This document shows positions 7,776 to 16,347 of a stretch of DNA of 64,000 bases, one piece after another. The translations under genes were made by a program, and so were the position numbers. The stretch is taken from the NCBI GenBank assembly GCA_964634005.1, contig CAZWKQ010000002.1, positions 208,962 to 272,961 of the forward strand, in the 5' to 3' direction. The stretch is from CAZWKQ01 sp964634005. GTDB taxonomy: Bacteria; Bacteroidota; Bacteroidia; Bacteroidales; JACABE01. How positions within the stretch are numbered: position 1 is the first letter of the stretch; the number at the start of each line of letters is the position of its first letter. A model generated the notes under the pieces. That model made no database searches, was not told where the DNA came from, and saw only the letters and a program-made list of their open reading frames with translations.

Positions 7776-8516
7776 ATGATAGGAATAATCGGAGGCTCAG
7801 GATTAGAAAATCTAAATATTTTCGATGATTTTCAAGTTATAGATTTAGAAACACCCTACGGTAAACCTTCTTCTGAAATTATAAAAGGGAAATTGTATGG
7901 TAAAGAAGTAGCTATATTGTCGCGTCACGGAAGAAATCACACAATAACTCCAACTCACGTTAACAACAGGGCAAATATTTCGGCACTGAAAAATATCGGA
8001 TGTGAAAAAATTATAGCAACCACTGCTTGCGGCAGCTTGAACGAAAATATTGCCCCCGGGGATTTTGCTATTCCAGATCAGTTTATCGATTTCACCCGTC
8101 ACCGTCATATTACTTTTTTCGACAGCTTCGAACCAGGTGAGCTGAAACATTGCCAAATGGCTGAACCATTCTCAGATGAATTGAGAAAAAAAATAACAGA
8201 AACAGCTTCGAAGTTGAATCAGAAATTGCATACAAAAGCTACGATAATCACCATTGAAGGCCCACGTTTTTCTACTAGAGCGGAATCTTTTATGTTTAGA
8301 AATTGGGGAGCCGATTTGATTAATATGAGTACTGCACCTGAGGTTATTCTTGCTAATGAAATAGAAATTCCATATGCTGCAATTGCTCTTTGTACCGATT
8401 ACGACTGTTGGAAAACTGATCTGGAACCTGTTTCATGGGAGCAGGTTTTGAGTGTTTTCAATAAAAATGTTAATAATATTACAAAACTCCTCGTGGAATT
8501 AATAAAAAACATCTAA
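7776..8516 (+). CDS. 5'-methylthioadenosine / purine nucleoside phosphorylase family protein
   Basis: A 246-residue phosphorylase that probably cleaves the glycosidic bond of methylthioadenosine or another purine nucleoside with phosphate. The start MIGIIGGSGL, the phosphate-binding SRHGRNH, the TACGSLNENIAPGDF loop and the ITIEGPRFSTRAE motif are those of the MTAP/PNP-II subfamily. The NMST stretch and the ALCTDYDCW motif, with Asp residues contacting the purine base, favour methylthioadenosine over inosine or guanosine. Slightly shorter than many MTAPs (about 260-290). Substrate choice is inferred. Confidence 0.85.
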   Translation: MIGIIGGSGLENLNIFDDFQVIDLETPYGKPSSEIIKGKLYGKEVAILSRHGRNHTITPTHVNNRANISALKNIGCEKIIATTACGSLNENIAPGDFAIPDQFIDFTRHRHITFFDSFEPGELKHCQMAEPFSDELRKKITETASKLNQKLHTKATIITIEGPRFSTRAESFMFRNWGADLINMSTAPEVILANEIEIPYAAIALCTDYDCWKTDLEPVSWEQVLSVFNKNVNNITKLLVELIKNI

Positions 8517-8648
8517 GCTAAACATTTGTATATTAATTATTTAATTTAAATCCCAAATCATTTTGGCAATATTATTTTATTTCAATTACTTGATGAATAA
8601 TGTTAATTTTTTTCTGAATATTACTGTATTTTTTTGTAAAAAATATTG

Positions 8649-8656
8649 TAGGTTTG
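8649..8656 (+). promoter_or_regulatory. Promoter -7 element upstream of the SPOR-like protein
   Basis: TAGGTTTG matches TAnnTTTG and lies 22 bases before the ATG at 8679. The rest of the gap 8517-8648 shows nothing else. Confidence 0.5.
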
Positions 8657-8678
8657 TAATCTGAGAATATTGTATACA

Positions 8679-10148
8679 ATGAAAAAGTGGGTGATATTGT
8701 TGATAATGATTTTAAATTCTGTACTTGCCAAAACGCAAGTTATTGACACAATATCAATTAGCCTTCCCATTTTTTCCGATACCGTATCATACCTGAAAAA
8801 AGCAAAAGGATGGATGTTGCAGAACGATGGAGAGTGGGTTAGTGCTTCAAACAAAATTCCCTACGACAAAACAGTTTATTCGTCAAAAAATAAAGATTTT
8901 GCATTGGGTAAAGAAAATTTTCTATCAATGGAACTTTCTCCTTTATTTTTTAACAATAAGCCGATGGTTCTTTTTTTAGTGTATTTTCAGGAAGGAAAGT
9001 ATGAATTTCCAGTAATTAAATCGGGCTGGAAGACTTACAAATCTGTTTATTATTATGTTTTTGAAAAAGAAAAATTAAGATATTTATTGTCAGATACCTT
9101 GGTTCAAGGCAAACCTTATTCGATAAATCTTGACGTTTATGCAAGCGGTTATGTAAATTTAAAAAAAGCTCAGCAAAGTGTCAGAAATATAGTTTCGCAA
9201 AATTTGATAGAAATTAAGTCGAAGCGTAAGGTTAACAATATAAACCTTATTTTTTCATTATATCCCGTAAAAAGTGAAAAGAGAGGGAATGTATTGTTTA
9301 AATTAATCAGAACATATTCTAAGCCTTCGATATACGAATATTTTTTACAACCTGCTTTACAGAAGCTGATTTTCAGCAAGTATTATTATGAAGCAGATAT
9401 GACCGATTTTTATAAGTTTATAAAGAAATGTTTGTCGCAGGATGAAACTTTTTTACAGCAAAAGCTCGAGTATTTGGAAACTACGCCAATAAACGAAGAT
9501 AATTTCCGATCAAATTTTTCGAGGGTAAAGGACAGCCTTAGAAGGTTTGAAACAAAATATGAAGAATTTAAAGTAGATACATCAAACTTTTATTCTGCAC
9601 CAAAAATATCTAAATATGCCGATACTGTTGCAGGAACAAATTTTATAAAAAGCTCCTCGAAAAAAATTAAAGTCGATAATATAAAATCTGAAACGGATAC
9701 TCTTAAACAAAAAATCGAGAAAATTCAAAACAAAGATACTACGTTGATGAAAGGTGTCGAAAATTACAAGAATACTGATATCAAAACTGAAGCAAAAAAA
9801 ACTGATACTATCAGAATAAATAAAACTGAAGTTTCGGGCAATCTGAATCAAAAATCTGAAAAAAACTCTTCACGAGTAATCTTTAGAGTTCAGATTGGGA
9901 CTGCCAATTATGATAAAGCCCAGCTATTTTTCAGGAATAAATATCAAATTGAAGATGAAATTTATGTAATACCTTATCAAAATATTTATAAATACGCTAT
10001 TGGGAATTTTACTTCTTACAAAGAGGCAAAAACATTTTTGGAAGAGATTAAAAATAAAATACAAGGAGCCTTTTTGTTGGCATTTATTGATGGGGTTCTA
10101 TCTCCTGTTCCCGAAGCTGTAAGTATAATAGAAAGCACAAACAACTAA
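8679..10148 (+). CDS. Exported protein with C-terminal SPOR-like domain
   Basis: A 489-residue protein beginning MKKWVILLIMILNSVLAKTQ, a signal peptide; an in-frame TTG nine bases earlier is less likely. No known domain was recognised in the first 290 residues. A Lys/Thr/Asp-rich linker, predicted disordered, spans about 300-395. The last 85 residues (VIFRVQIGTANYDKAQ to LLAFIDG) look like a SPOR domain, a fold that binds denuded peptidoglycan glycans or mediates contacts in Bacteroidota exported proteins. Cell-envelope location is therefore likely; the function of the N-terminal part is unknown. Single gene, with no related neighbours. Confidence 0.7.
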   Translation: MKKWVILLIMILNSVLAKTQVIDTISISLPIFSDTVSYLKKAKGWMLQNDGEWVSASNKIPYDKTVYSSKNKDFALGKENFLSMELSPLFFNNKPMVLFLVYFQEGKYEFPVIKSGWKTYKSVYYYVFEKEKLRYLLSDTLVQGKPYSINLDVYASGYVNLKKAQQSVRNIVSQNLIEIKSKRKVNNINLIFSLYPVKSEKRGNVLFKLIRTYSKPSIYEYFLQPALQKLIFSKYYYEADMTDFYKFIKKCLSQDETFLQQKLEYLETTPINEDNFRSNFSRVKDSLRRFETKYEEFKVDTSNFYSAPKISKYADTVAGTNFIKSSSKKIKVDNIKSETDTLKQKIEKIQNKDTTLMKGVENYKNTDIKTEAKKTDTIRINKTEVSGNLNQKSEKNSSRVIFRVQIGTANYDKAQLFFRNKYQIEDEIYVIPYQNIYKYAIGNFTSYKEAKTFLEEIKNKIQGAFLLAFIDGVLSPVPEAVSIIESTNN

Positions 10149-10245
10149 CACAGTTTTTTTACTGATTAGAATAGTTAAGTATTAGTAAAGCTGATATTTA
10201 CTTATTTTTCTGTCAATCTGTGTAGGGATGAGACACAAAAAATTA

Positions 10246-10253
10246 TACATTTG
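10246..10253 (+). promoter_or_regulatory. Promoter -7 element of the RhuM-family gene
   Basis: TACATTTG matches TAnnTTTG, 20 bases before the ATG at 10274. Its survival suggests the gene below was disrupted recently. Confidence 0.5.
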
Positions 10254-10273
10254 TTTTTCAAAAGAGTTAATTA

Positions 10274-11119
10274 ATGAAAAACGAGATAATTATCTATCAA
10301 AACAATGATTCTTCAATACAGCTTGAAGTTAGAGTAAAAGATGAGTTGGTATGGATAAACAGGCATCAATTAGCCATACTATTTAATTGAGATATTAAAA
10401 CAATCGGAAAACATATTGCAAATGCATTAAAAAAAGAACTTGAAGGGATACAAGTTGTCGCAAAATTTGCGACAACTGCTTCAGATGGAAAAACATATAA
10501 AGTTGAGTATTACAACCTTGATATGGTTTTATCGATTGGGTATCGTGTTAAATCAAAGCAGGGAGTTCAATTTCGCATCTGGGCTAATCGAGTATTGAAA
10601 GAATATCTTCTAAAAGGGTATGCCGTTAACCAACGAATTGACAGACTTGAAAACAAAGTAGAAAGCATTGAGCAAAGAGTAAGTGAAATAGATTTGAAAA
10701 TAAATGCTCAATTACCTCCACGTCAGAGTATTTTTTTCGATGGTCAGGTGTTTGATGCCCATGTTTTTGTTTCTGAACTAATAAAGTCAGCTAAAAAGTC
10801 TATAATCTTAATAGATAATTATATTGACGAAAGCGTTTTGATTTTATTTTCAAAAAGAAATAGAAATGTATCAGTAGAAATATACACCCAAAACTTGACT
10901 AGAACATTGGAATTTGACATTAAAAAATACAATTCTCAATATCAACCGGTAATAGTAAAGTCTTTTAACAAGTCGCATGATCGTTTTATGATTATTGACA
11001 ACGAAAGGGTTTATCATTTTGGGGCATCGTTAAAGGATTTGGGTAAGAAATGGTTTGCTTTTTCAAAGCTACAGATGCCGGTAGATAGTATTTTAGCACG
11101 ATTGAAAAAAATGAATTGA
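10274..11119 (+). pseudogene. RhuM-family protein gene interrupted by one in-frame TGA
   Basis: Reading from the ATG at 10274 gives MKNEIIIYQNND, a typical RhuM start. The frame meets a single TGA at codon 39 (10388-10390), in a spot where relatives have an Arg-like residue (FN-stop-DIKTIGKHI). It then continues in the same frame for 242 codons through the family motifs VVAKFATTASDGKTY, VEYYNLDMVLSIGYRVKS and FRIWANRVLKEYLLKGYA. A CGA-to-TGA or AGA-to-TGA change explains it. A coiled region follows, then about 120 residues resembling the phospholipase-D-like tail of Bacteroidota ORF6N/RhuM proteins (SHDRFMIID, YHFGASLKDLGKKWFAFSKL). An internal ATG at 10523 could give a 198-residue product. 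Family roles are poorly known and often linked to mobile DNA. No transposase lies beside it. Confidence 0.8.
10454..10476. repeat. Perfect 23-base palindrome inside the RhuM-family gene
   Basis: Arms GTTGTCGCAAA and TTTGCGACAAC flank a single A. The sequence encodes VVAKFATT, the most conserved peptide of the family; that peptide itself favours a palindromic coding sequence. Confidence 0.8.
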
Positions 11120-11216
11120 AGATTTTTTTACAATATCTATTTTTCTTAGTATTAATCTAAATAAATGTTGTAAAAGTTAAATTGTTACCGCTACTTAACA
11201 ATTTTTACACAAAAGT

Positions 11217-11250
11217 AAAAAAGCTATCTTATATAAAAGATAGCTTTTTT
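11217..11250. terminator. Bidirectional terminator between the RhuM-family gene and glyS
   Basis: A 14-base stem from 11217-11230 and 11237-11250, core AAGCTATCTT and AAGATAGCTT, with an A-run on the left and a T-run on the right and a six-base loop. Confidence 0.85.
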
Positions 11251-11274
11251 AGTATATAGATTCGATGTATAAAA

Positions 11275-12801
11275 TCAGATATTTGTATTTAGCTTTTCGG
11301 AAACAATTTCGTAGATTTTGTTTATATCTACTCTTTCTTGAAGCATAGTATCTCGTTCTCTGATAGTTATTGTGTTGTCTTCTTTGGTTTGATTATCAAT
11401 AGTTATACAATACGGAGTACCGATGGCATCTTGACGGCGGTAACGTCGTCCGATAGAATCTTTTTCTTCGTAATTGCACATGAAATTATATTTTAACTTT
11501 TCAAAAATCTCACGTGCTTTTTCAGGTAGTCCGTCTTTTGCAACCAATGGTAACACAGCCAATTTGTAAGGTGCTAATACAGGAGGAATTTTTAATACTA
11601 CTCTTTCTGTTCCGTCTTCAAGTTTTTCTTCGTGGTATGCATAGCTCAATACGGCTAAAAATGTTCTGTCGAGACCTATTGATGTTTCGATAACATAAGG
11701 AACATAACTTTCGTTAAGTTCAGGGTCGAAGTATTGGATTTTTTTGCCTGAATATTCCTGATGTGCTTTAAGGTCGAAATCGGTTCTTGAGTGAATTCCT
11801 TCAAGTTCTTTAAATCCGAATGGGAATTCAAATTCAATATCAGTGGCGGCATTGGCATAATGTGCCAGTTTTTCATGATCGTGGTAACGATATTTTTTTT
11901 CGGGAATTCCTAATGAAAGATGCCATTTAATTCTTTCCTGTTTCCAGTATTCGAACCATTTCAATTCTTCACCCGGGCGAACGAAAAACTGCATTTCCAT
12001 TTGTTCGAATTCACGCATGCGGAATATGAATTGTCTGGCAACAATTTCATTGCGGAATGCCTTGCCAATTTGAGCAATACCGAAAGGTATTTTCATGCGG
12101 CCAGTTTTCTGAACATTCAGAAAGTTGACAAAGATTCCCTGTGCAGTTTCGGGTCTGAGGTAAACATTTCCGGCATCTTCGCTTACCGAACCCATTTGAG
12201 TAGAAAACATCAAATTAAATTGTCTTACATCAGTCCAATTTCTGCTGCCTGAAATAGGACAAACAATTCCCAATTCTTCAATCAAAGCTTTTATATCGGC
12301 AAAGTCACTTTTTTCTAATGAACTGTAAAAACGTTTATTTATACTTTCAATTTTTTGCTGATATTCTATTACTCTTTGATTTGTAGTTAGAAATTGTTCT
12401 TTATTAAAGTTATCTCCAAAGCGTTTTGATGCTTTTTCAACTTCTTTGTCAATTTTATCCTGAATTTTTGCAACAAAGTCCTCGATGAGAACATCGGCAC
12501 GATATCTTTTTTTAGAATCTTTATTATCGATAAGCGGATCGTTGAATGCATCGACGTGTCCTGATGCTTTCCATATAGTGGGGTGCATAAAAATTGCGGA
12601 ATCAATTCCGACAATATTTTCGTGGAATTGCACCATTGCTTTCCACCAGTAATTTTTAATGTTGTTTTTAAGTTCAACGCCGTTTTGGCCGTAATCATAT
12701 ACGGCTGCCATTCCGTCATAAATTTCGCTCGAAGGGAATATAAACCCGTATTCTTTTGAATGAGCTATAATCTTTTTGAATAATTCGTCACTGTTTGCCA
12801 T
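11275..12801 (-). CDS. glyS: Glycyl-tRNA synthetase, dimeric (eukaryote-like) type
   Basis: A 508-residue class II synthetase that charges tRNA-Gly. The N-terminal GFIFPSSEIYDGMAAVYDYG, the motif 2 stretch FRNEIVARQFIFRMREFEQ and the motif 3 GLDRTFLA are present, followed by the anticodon-binding domain (LAPYKLAVLPLV onward). This is the alpha-2 form, not the tetrameric GlyQS. The start MANSDELFKK agrees with relatives and there is no other ATG nearby. The promoter -7 element lies only four bases before the start codon, so the mRNA may have almost no leader. Downstream of the S46 gene on the same strand but with its own promoter. Confidence 0.95.
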   Translation of the reverse strand: MANSDELFKKIIAHSKEYGFIFPSSEIYDGMAAVYDYGQNGVELKNNIKNYWWKAMVQFHENIVGIDSAIFMHPTIWKASGHVDAFNDPLIDNKDSKKRYRADVLIEDFVAKIQDKIDKEVEKASKRFGDNFNKEQFLTTNQRVIEYQQKIESINKRFYSSLEKSDFADIKALIEELGIVCPISGSRNWTDVRQFNLMFSTQMGSVSEDAGNVYLRPETAQGIFVNFLNVQKTGRMKIPFGIAQIGKAFRNEIVARQFIFRMREFEQMEMQFFVRPGEELKWFEYWKQERIKWHLSLGIPEKKYRYHDHEKLAHYANAATDIEFEFPFGFKELEGIHSRTDFDLKAHQEYSGKKIQYFDPELNESYVPYVIETSIGLDRTFLAVLSYAYHEEKLEDGTERVVLKIPPVLAPYKLAVLPLVAKDGLPEKAREIFEKLKYNFMCNYEEKDSIGRRYRRQDAIGTPYCITIDNQTKEDNTITIRERDTMLQERVDINKIYEIVSEKLNTNI

Positions 12802-12805
12802 AGTG

Positions 12806-12837
12806 CAAAAATAAAAAAAAGTTTTGTCCTAAAACAA
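12806..12837 (-). promoter_or_regulatory. glyS promoter (TTG-N21-TAnnTTTG)
   Basis: On the minus strand TTG (plus 12835-12837) precedes TATTTTTG (plus 12806-12813) by 21 bases, a good Bacteroidota promoter. Expected transcription start falls at or within a few bases of the glyS ATG. Confidence 0.6.
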
Positions 12838-12893
12838 TTTTGTATAATTAAGTCATTTTACCTACTTAACCTATTATTGATTTAGGACAAAAC
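12821..12893. repeat. 13-bp inverted repeat around the glyS upstream region
   Basis: GTTTTGTCCTAAA at 12821-12833 is repeated as its exact complement at 12881-12893; allowing one mismatch the arms reach 17 bases. The 47 bases between are AT-rich. The left arm runs into the glyS -33 element. It could be a tiny mobile-element relic, a terminator-like structure or a regulatory dyad; no target-site duplication was evident. Confidence 0.6.
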
Positions 12894-12927
12894 AATTGAA
12901 TTTTAATTACTTTGTTTTATAAAAATA

Positions 12928-15093
12928 CTATTGAATAATGTTCATTTCTTTTATTAGGTTCTGAGCATTGGCGTATTTATCGATAATGAAAAGCACATAA
13001 CGAACGTCCATACAGATAGTTCTTTGTAAATCAGGTTCAAAGGCTATATCGCCGCTCATAGCCTCCCAATTGCCATCGAATGCAACTCCTATAAGGTGTC
13101 CTTCCGAATTAAGAACAGGGCTTCCGGAATTTCCTCCTGTAATGTCGTTATTAGTCAAGAAGCAAGTTACAATGTCGCCGTTTTCGGAGGCATATTTGCC
13201 AAAGTCTTTTTTATTGTACAATTCTTTTAATTTCTGAGGAACAATAAATTCGTCGTTTGTAGGATCTTCTTTTTCCATTACTCCTTTCAAATGAGTTTTG
13301 TAATCGTAGTGTACTGCATCGGCAGGATAATAATCGAGAACTTTTCCGTAGGTCATTCTCATAGTGAAATTTGCATCGGGGTAGTATTTTTTGCTTGGTT
13401 GCATTTCGCGCAATGCAGCTAAAAATAACCGTTTTGCATTATTCAATTTGGTAGTTGCTTCCTTTTGTTCGGAATTGATTTTTACAAAATTGTTGTAGAT
13501 AGACATTGTAGTTTTATTAATCAAATCGTTTTTGAATCTTTTAGAATTAGGTTTTTCTAAAAACTTAATAAAACTTTCTTCAGAAGCAAAAATTGAAGTT
13601 TTGAATGCATCATCAGCAAACTTTTGTATATCGCCTTTGTACTTTTTATCGATAAATTCGAAAATATCGGGCAACATTTCTTTAGGCATATTGTTTCTAT
13701 AAAGTTCGAGTCCGGCAGCAAATAATTTCTTTTCGGTCGGAGAATATGTGTCTTTGTAGAGTTCTTTTGCTGTTTCTTTATAAGTATCGTATGCTTCAGG
13801 CTTTGTGTTTTTATCTTCAATAAGAGATACAATGCCCATAGTTTGCAGTGGCATAATAAGAGTTTTAGTACTCATAAGAATACCCTGAAATAACCATAAG
13901 TTAGTTTCTGATTTTTTAGCCATCAGCTGACTATAAGCATTATTAATATCTTGAATGCAATTTCCGTATTTTTGTTTACGTATAGGATCTGAATCAATCC
14001 ATGCTTGAAGTTCTTCTTCTAAAGCTTTTTTCTTATCAAAGACCTTTAATCTTTTCAAACCTCTGCTTTCGCCAATTTTATTTTTCCATACGTTTGCCAA
14101 TTGAGCGTAAGTAGATGCATATTTAATTTTTACGGCAGGATTAGCATCCATATCTTTTTTCATAACAGGAAGCAAAATATTTCCTGCTTCAATTATTGCA
14201 GGATTAGCTTGTTCTAGAGTGCTTGTAATACCGTAGGAAGTCATGTATCTTTCGGTAGAACCCGGATAACCCCATATCATAGCGTAATCGTCTTTTTTAA
14301 TGCCTTTTATATTAAGAGGTAAAGAGTGTTTTGGAACTAAAGGAATATTATCTTTTGAGTATTTAGCAGGTTTACCGTCTTTGTCGGTATAAACTCTGAA
14401 CATACTGAAATCGCCTGTATGACGCGGCCACATCCAGTTGTCGGTATCGCCGCCGAATTTCCCTATTGATGATGGAGGTGCGCCTACTAATCTTACATCT
14501 TCGAATACTTCGTAAACAAACATATAGTATTCGTTTCCATCGAAGAAGCTTTTAATTTCAACCAAATATCTGTCTTTTTCGGAGGCTTCTTTTTTAAGCT
14601 TGTCCGATACTTTTTTAATGGCTGCTTTTCTGGCAGAATCAGTCATAGTATCGTTTACGTTTGCAAGTACTTTTTGAGTAACATCTTCCATTCTTATCAA
14701 GAAAGTAGCCGTTAAACCTTCTATTGGAATTTCTTCACTTTTGTTGTAAGCCCAAAAACCATTTGTAAGATAATCGTTTTCTACTGTACTTTTCTTTTGA
14801 ATGGCTTCGTAACCGCAATGGTGATTTGTTAACAATAATCCTTCTTTTGAAATTACTTCTGCAGTGCAAAAACCTCCAAAATTTACAATTGCATCTTTTA
14901 AGCTTGAGTGATTTATGCTGTACAACTCTTCCGGAGTTAGTTTAAGCCCCATCTTTTGCATATCAATATAGTTTAGTCTATCGATAAACATTGGCAGCCA
15001 CATCCCCTCATCAGGCGGATTTGCAGCATTAGAACGAATTGCAAGGAAGTTGAAACCCGAAACAATGAATAGAATTAAAAACAGTTTTTTCAT
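12928..15093 (-). CDS. S46 family dipeptidyl-peptidase (DPP7-like)
   Basis: A 721-residue serine exopeptidase that removes dipeptides from the N-terminus of peptides, normally in the periplasm. There is a signal peptide (about residues 1-23), a catalytic His in LLLTNHHCGYEA (His91/92) and the catalytic Ser656 in GGNSGSPV. The residue that sets P1 preference is Gly674 in FDGNWEA, as in DPP7, which accepts hydrophobic residues; DPP11 has Arg there and prefers acidic ones. This assignment is from remembered family sequences. Length fits (about 712-720). Such enzymes feed dipeptides to amino-acid-fermenting Bacteroidota. Confidence 0.93.
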   Translation of the reverse strand: MKKLFLILFIVSGFNFLAIRSNAANPPDEGMWLPMFIDRLNYIDMQKMGLKLTPEELYSINHSSLKDAIVNFGGFCTAEVISKEGLLLTNHHCGYEAIQKKSTVENDYLTNGFWAYNKSEEIPIEGLTATFLIRMEDVTQKVLANVNDTMTDSARKAAIKKVSDKLKKEASEKDRYLVEIKSFFDGNEYYMFVYEVFEDVRLVGAPPSSIGKFGGDTDNWMWPRHTGDFSMFRVYTDKDGKPAKYSKDNIPLVPKHSLPLNIKGIKKDDYAMIWGYPGSTERYMTSYGITSTLEQANPAIIEAGNILLPVMKKDMDANPAVKIKYASTYAQLANVWKNKIGESRGLKRLKVFDKKKALEEELQAWIDSDPIRKQKYGNCIQDINNAYSQLMAKKSETNLWLFQGILMSTKTLIMPLQTMGIVSLIEDKNTKPEAYDTYKETAKELYKDTYSPTEKKLFAAGLELYRNNMPKEMLPDIFEFIDKKYKGDIQKFADDAFKTSIFASEESFIKFLEKPNSKRFKNDLINKTTMSIYNNFVKINSEQKEATTKLNNAKRLFLAALREMQPSKKYYPDANFTMRMTYGKVLDYYPADAVHYDYKTHLKGVMEKEDPTNDEFIVPQKLKELYNKKDFGKYASENGDIVTCFLTNNDITGGNSGSPVLNSEGHLIGVAFDGNWEAMSGDIAFEPDLQRTICMDVRYVLFIIDKYANAQNLIKEMNIIQ

Positions 15094-15129
15094 TTTTGTA
15101 TTGTTTTTATTAATAATTTAAAATGTTTG

Positions 15130-15137
15130 CAAAAATA
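15130..15137 (-). promoter_or_regulatory. Promoter -7 element of the S46 peptidase gene
   Basis: The minus strand reads TATTTTTG (TAnnTTTG), 36 bases upstream of the start codon. Confidence 0.5.
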
Positions 15138-15187
15138 GTTTAAATTGTGAAATACCAATATGAATACCAACTCTTTTCGATGAAGTT

Positions 15188-16186
15188 TTACTTTAGCCTG
15201 TCAGATAGTATTTTTATCTCGATATACGGAGATATGTTTTCATATAATATATTATAAACAGATTCAAGTATAGGAAGTTCGACTTTGTAGGTTTGATTAA
15301 TAGTATGAATACATTTGGTTGCATAATAACCTTCGGCAATCATCTTCATTTCGAGTTGAGCCGAGCGAACAGAATAACCGCTGCCTATCATTGTTCCGAA
15401 AGTTCTGTTGCGGCTGAACTGCGAGTAAGATGTTACAATAAGGTCGCCAAGATAAACAGAATTTGACAGATTACGGTTTATGGGGTGAACTGTTTCGATA
15501 AACCTTTCAATTTCTTGTAATGCATTGGATATTAGTACGGCAATAAAGTTATCGCCGTATCCAAGCCCCTTGCATATTCCCGTGGCAATAGCATAAATGT
15601 TTTTCAATACTGCGGAGTATTCGGTGCCGTAAATATCGTCAGAAATACTTGTTTTTAGGTATCTGCACGATAATTTAGAAGAAATAAATTCGGCTGATTT
15701 TGTGTTTTGCGAAGCCACAGTAAGATAAGTAAGTTTTTCGAGAGCTATTTCTTCAGCGTGCGAAGGTCCGCTAATTATACATATTTTATTTAAAGGTACA
15801 TCAAAAATGTTATTAAAATAATCAGCAATAATCATATTATATTCAGGAACTATTCCTTTGATTGCCGAAAAAACAGATTTGTTTTTAAACAAGGTTTTAT
15901 CAACATTCTGTAGTGCATCGTTTATAAAAGCAGCCGGAATAACAAACAGAAGGTTGCCTACCTGAGTTATAATTTCTTTAATATCATTGCTGATTACAAT
16001 TTTTTTTGTGTCAAATTTTATAGAGCTAAGATATAGCGGATTATGTTGGAACTTTTCAATACTTTCTTTAATTTCCGGTTCCCTGACCCACCAATAAATT
16101 TTCTCGTTATTGTTTTGAAGAAGTTTGACTAATGCAGTTGCCCAGCTTCCGCCGCCAATTACGGCAATTTTATTATTCTTTTCCAT
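15188..16186 (-). CDS. gpsA: NAD(P)H-dependent glycerol-3-phosphate dehydrogenase
   Basis: A 332-residue enzyme reducing dihydroxyacetone phosphate to sn-glycerol-3-phosphate for phospholipid synthesis. The N-terminal KIAVIGGGSWATALVKLL is the GxGxxxA nucleotide-binding fold. Lysines in FSAIKGI and VLKNIYAIATGI, plus the SNSVYLGDLIVTSYSQFSRN region, mark the catalytic domain. The ATG at 16186 is chosen over a longer frame starting with TTG at 16216, because the promoter -7 element at 16214-16221 covers that TTG. Single gene on the minus strand, divergent from the methylmalonyl-CoA operon. Confidence 0.92.
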   Translation of the reverse strand: MEKNNKIAVIGGGSWATALVKLLQNNNEKIYWWVREPEIKESIEKFQHNPLYLSSIKFDTKKIVISNDIKEIITQVGNLLFVIPAAFINDALQNVDKTLFKNKSVFSAIKGIVPEYNMIIADYFNNIFDVPLNKICIISGPSHAEEIALEKLTYLTVASQNTKSAEFISSKLSCRYLKTSISDDIYGTEYSAVLKNIYAIATGICKGLGYGDNFIAVLISNALQEIERFIETVHPINRNLSNSVYLGDLIVTSYSQFSRNRTFGTMIGSGYSVRSAQLEMKMIAEGYYATKCIHTINQTYKVELPILESVYNILYENISPYIEIKILSDRLK

Positions 16187-16213
16187 CAAAATATCGTTCA
16201 ACAATTCAAGACG

Positions 16214-16221
16214 CAAAGGTA
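16214..16221 (-). promoter_or_regulatory. Promoter -7 element of gpsA
   Basis: The minus strand reads TACCTTTG, matching TAnnTTTG, 27 bases before the gpsA ATG. Confidence 0.6.
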
Positions 16222-16300
16222 ATTATTTTAAATTAAATATGTTTTTATAGAAATAGATTAAAATCGTAATATAAAATTTCGTGGTTTAAACAAAAACCTA

Positions 16301-16322
16301 TACTTTTGTGAAAAATTTCACA
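16301..16322 (+). promoter_or_regulatory. Promoter and palindrome upstream of the methylmalonyl-CoA decarboxylase operon
   Basis: TACTTTTG (16301-16308) is a -7 element 39 bases before the epimerase ATG. A 16-base near-perfect palindrome, TGTGAAA-AA-TTTCACA, spans 16307-16322 across the expected transcription start, a position suited to a repressor. Confidence 0.55.
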
Positions 16323-16347
16323 ATGTTCATAAATAAACAATAAAAGT

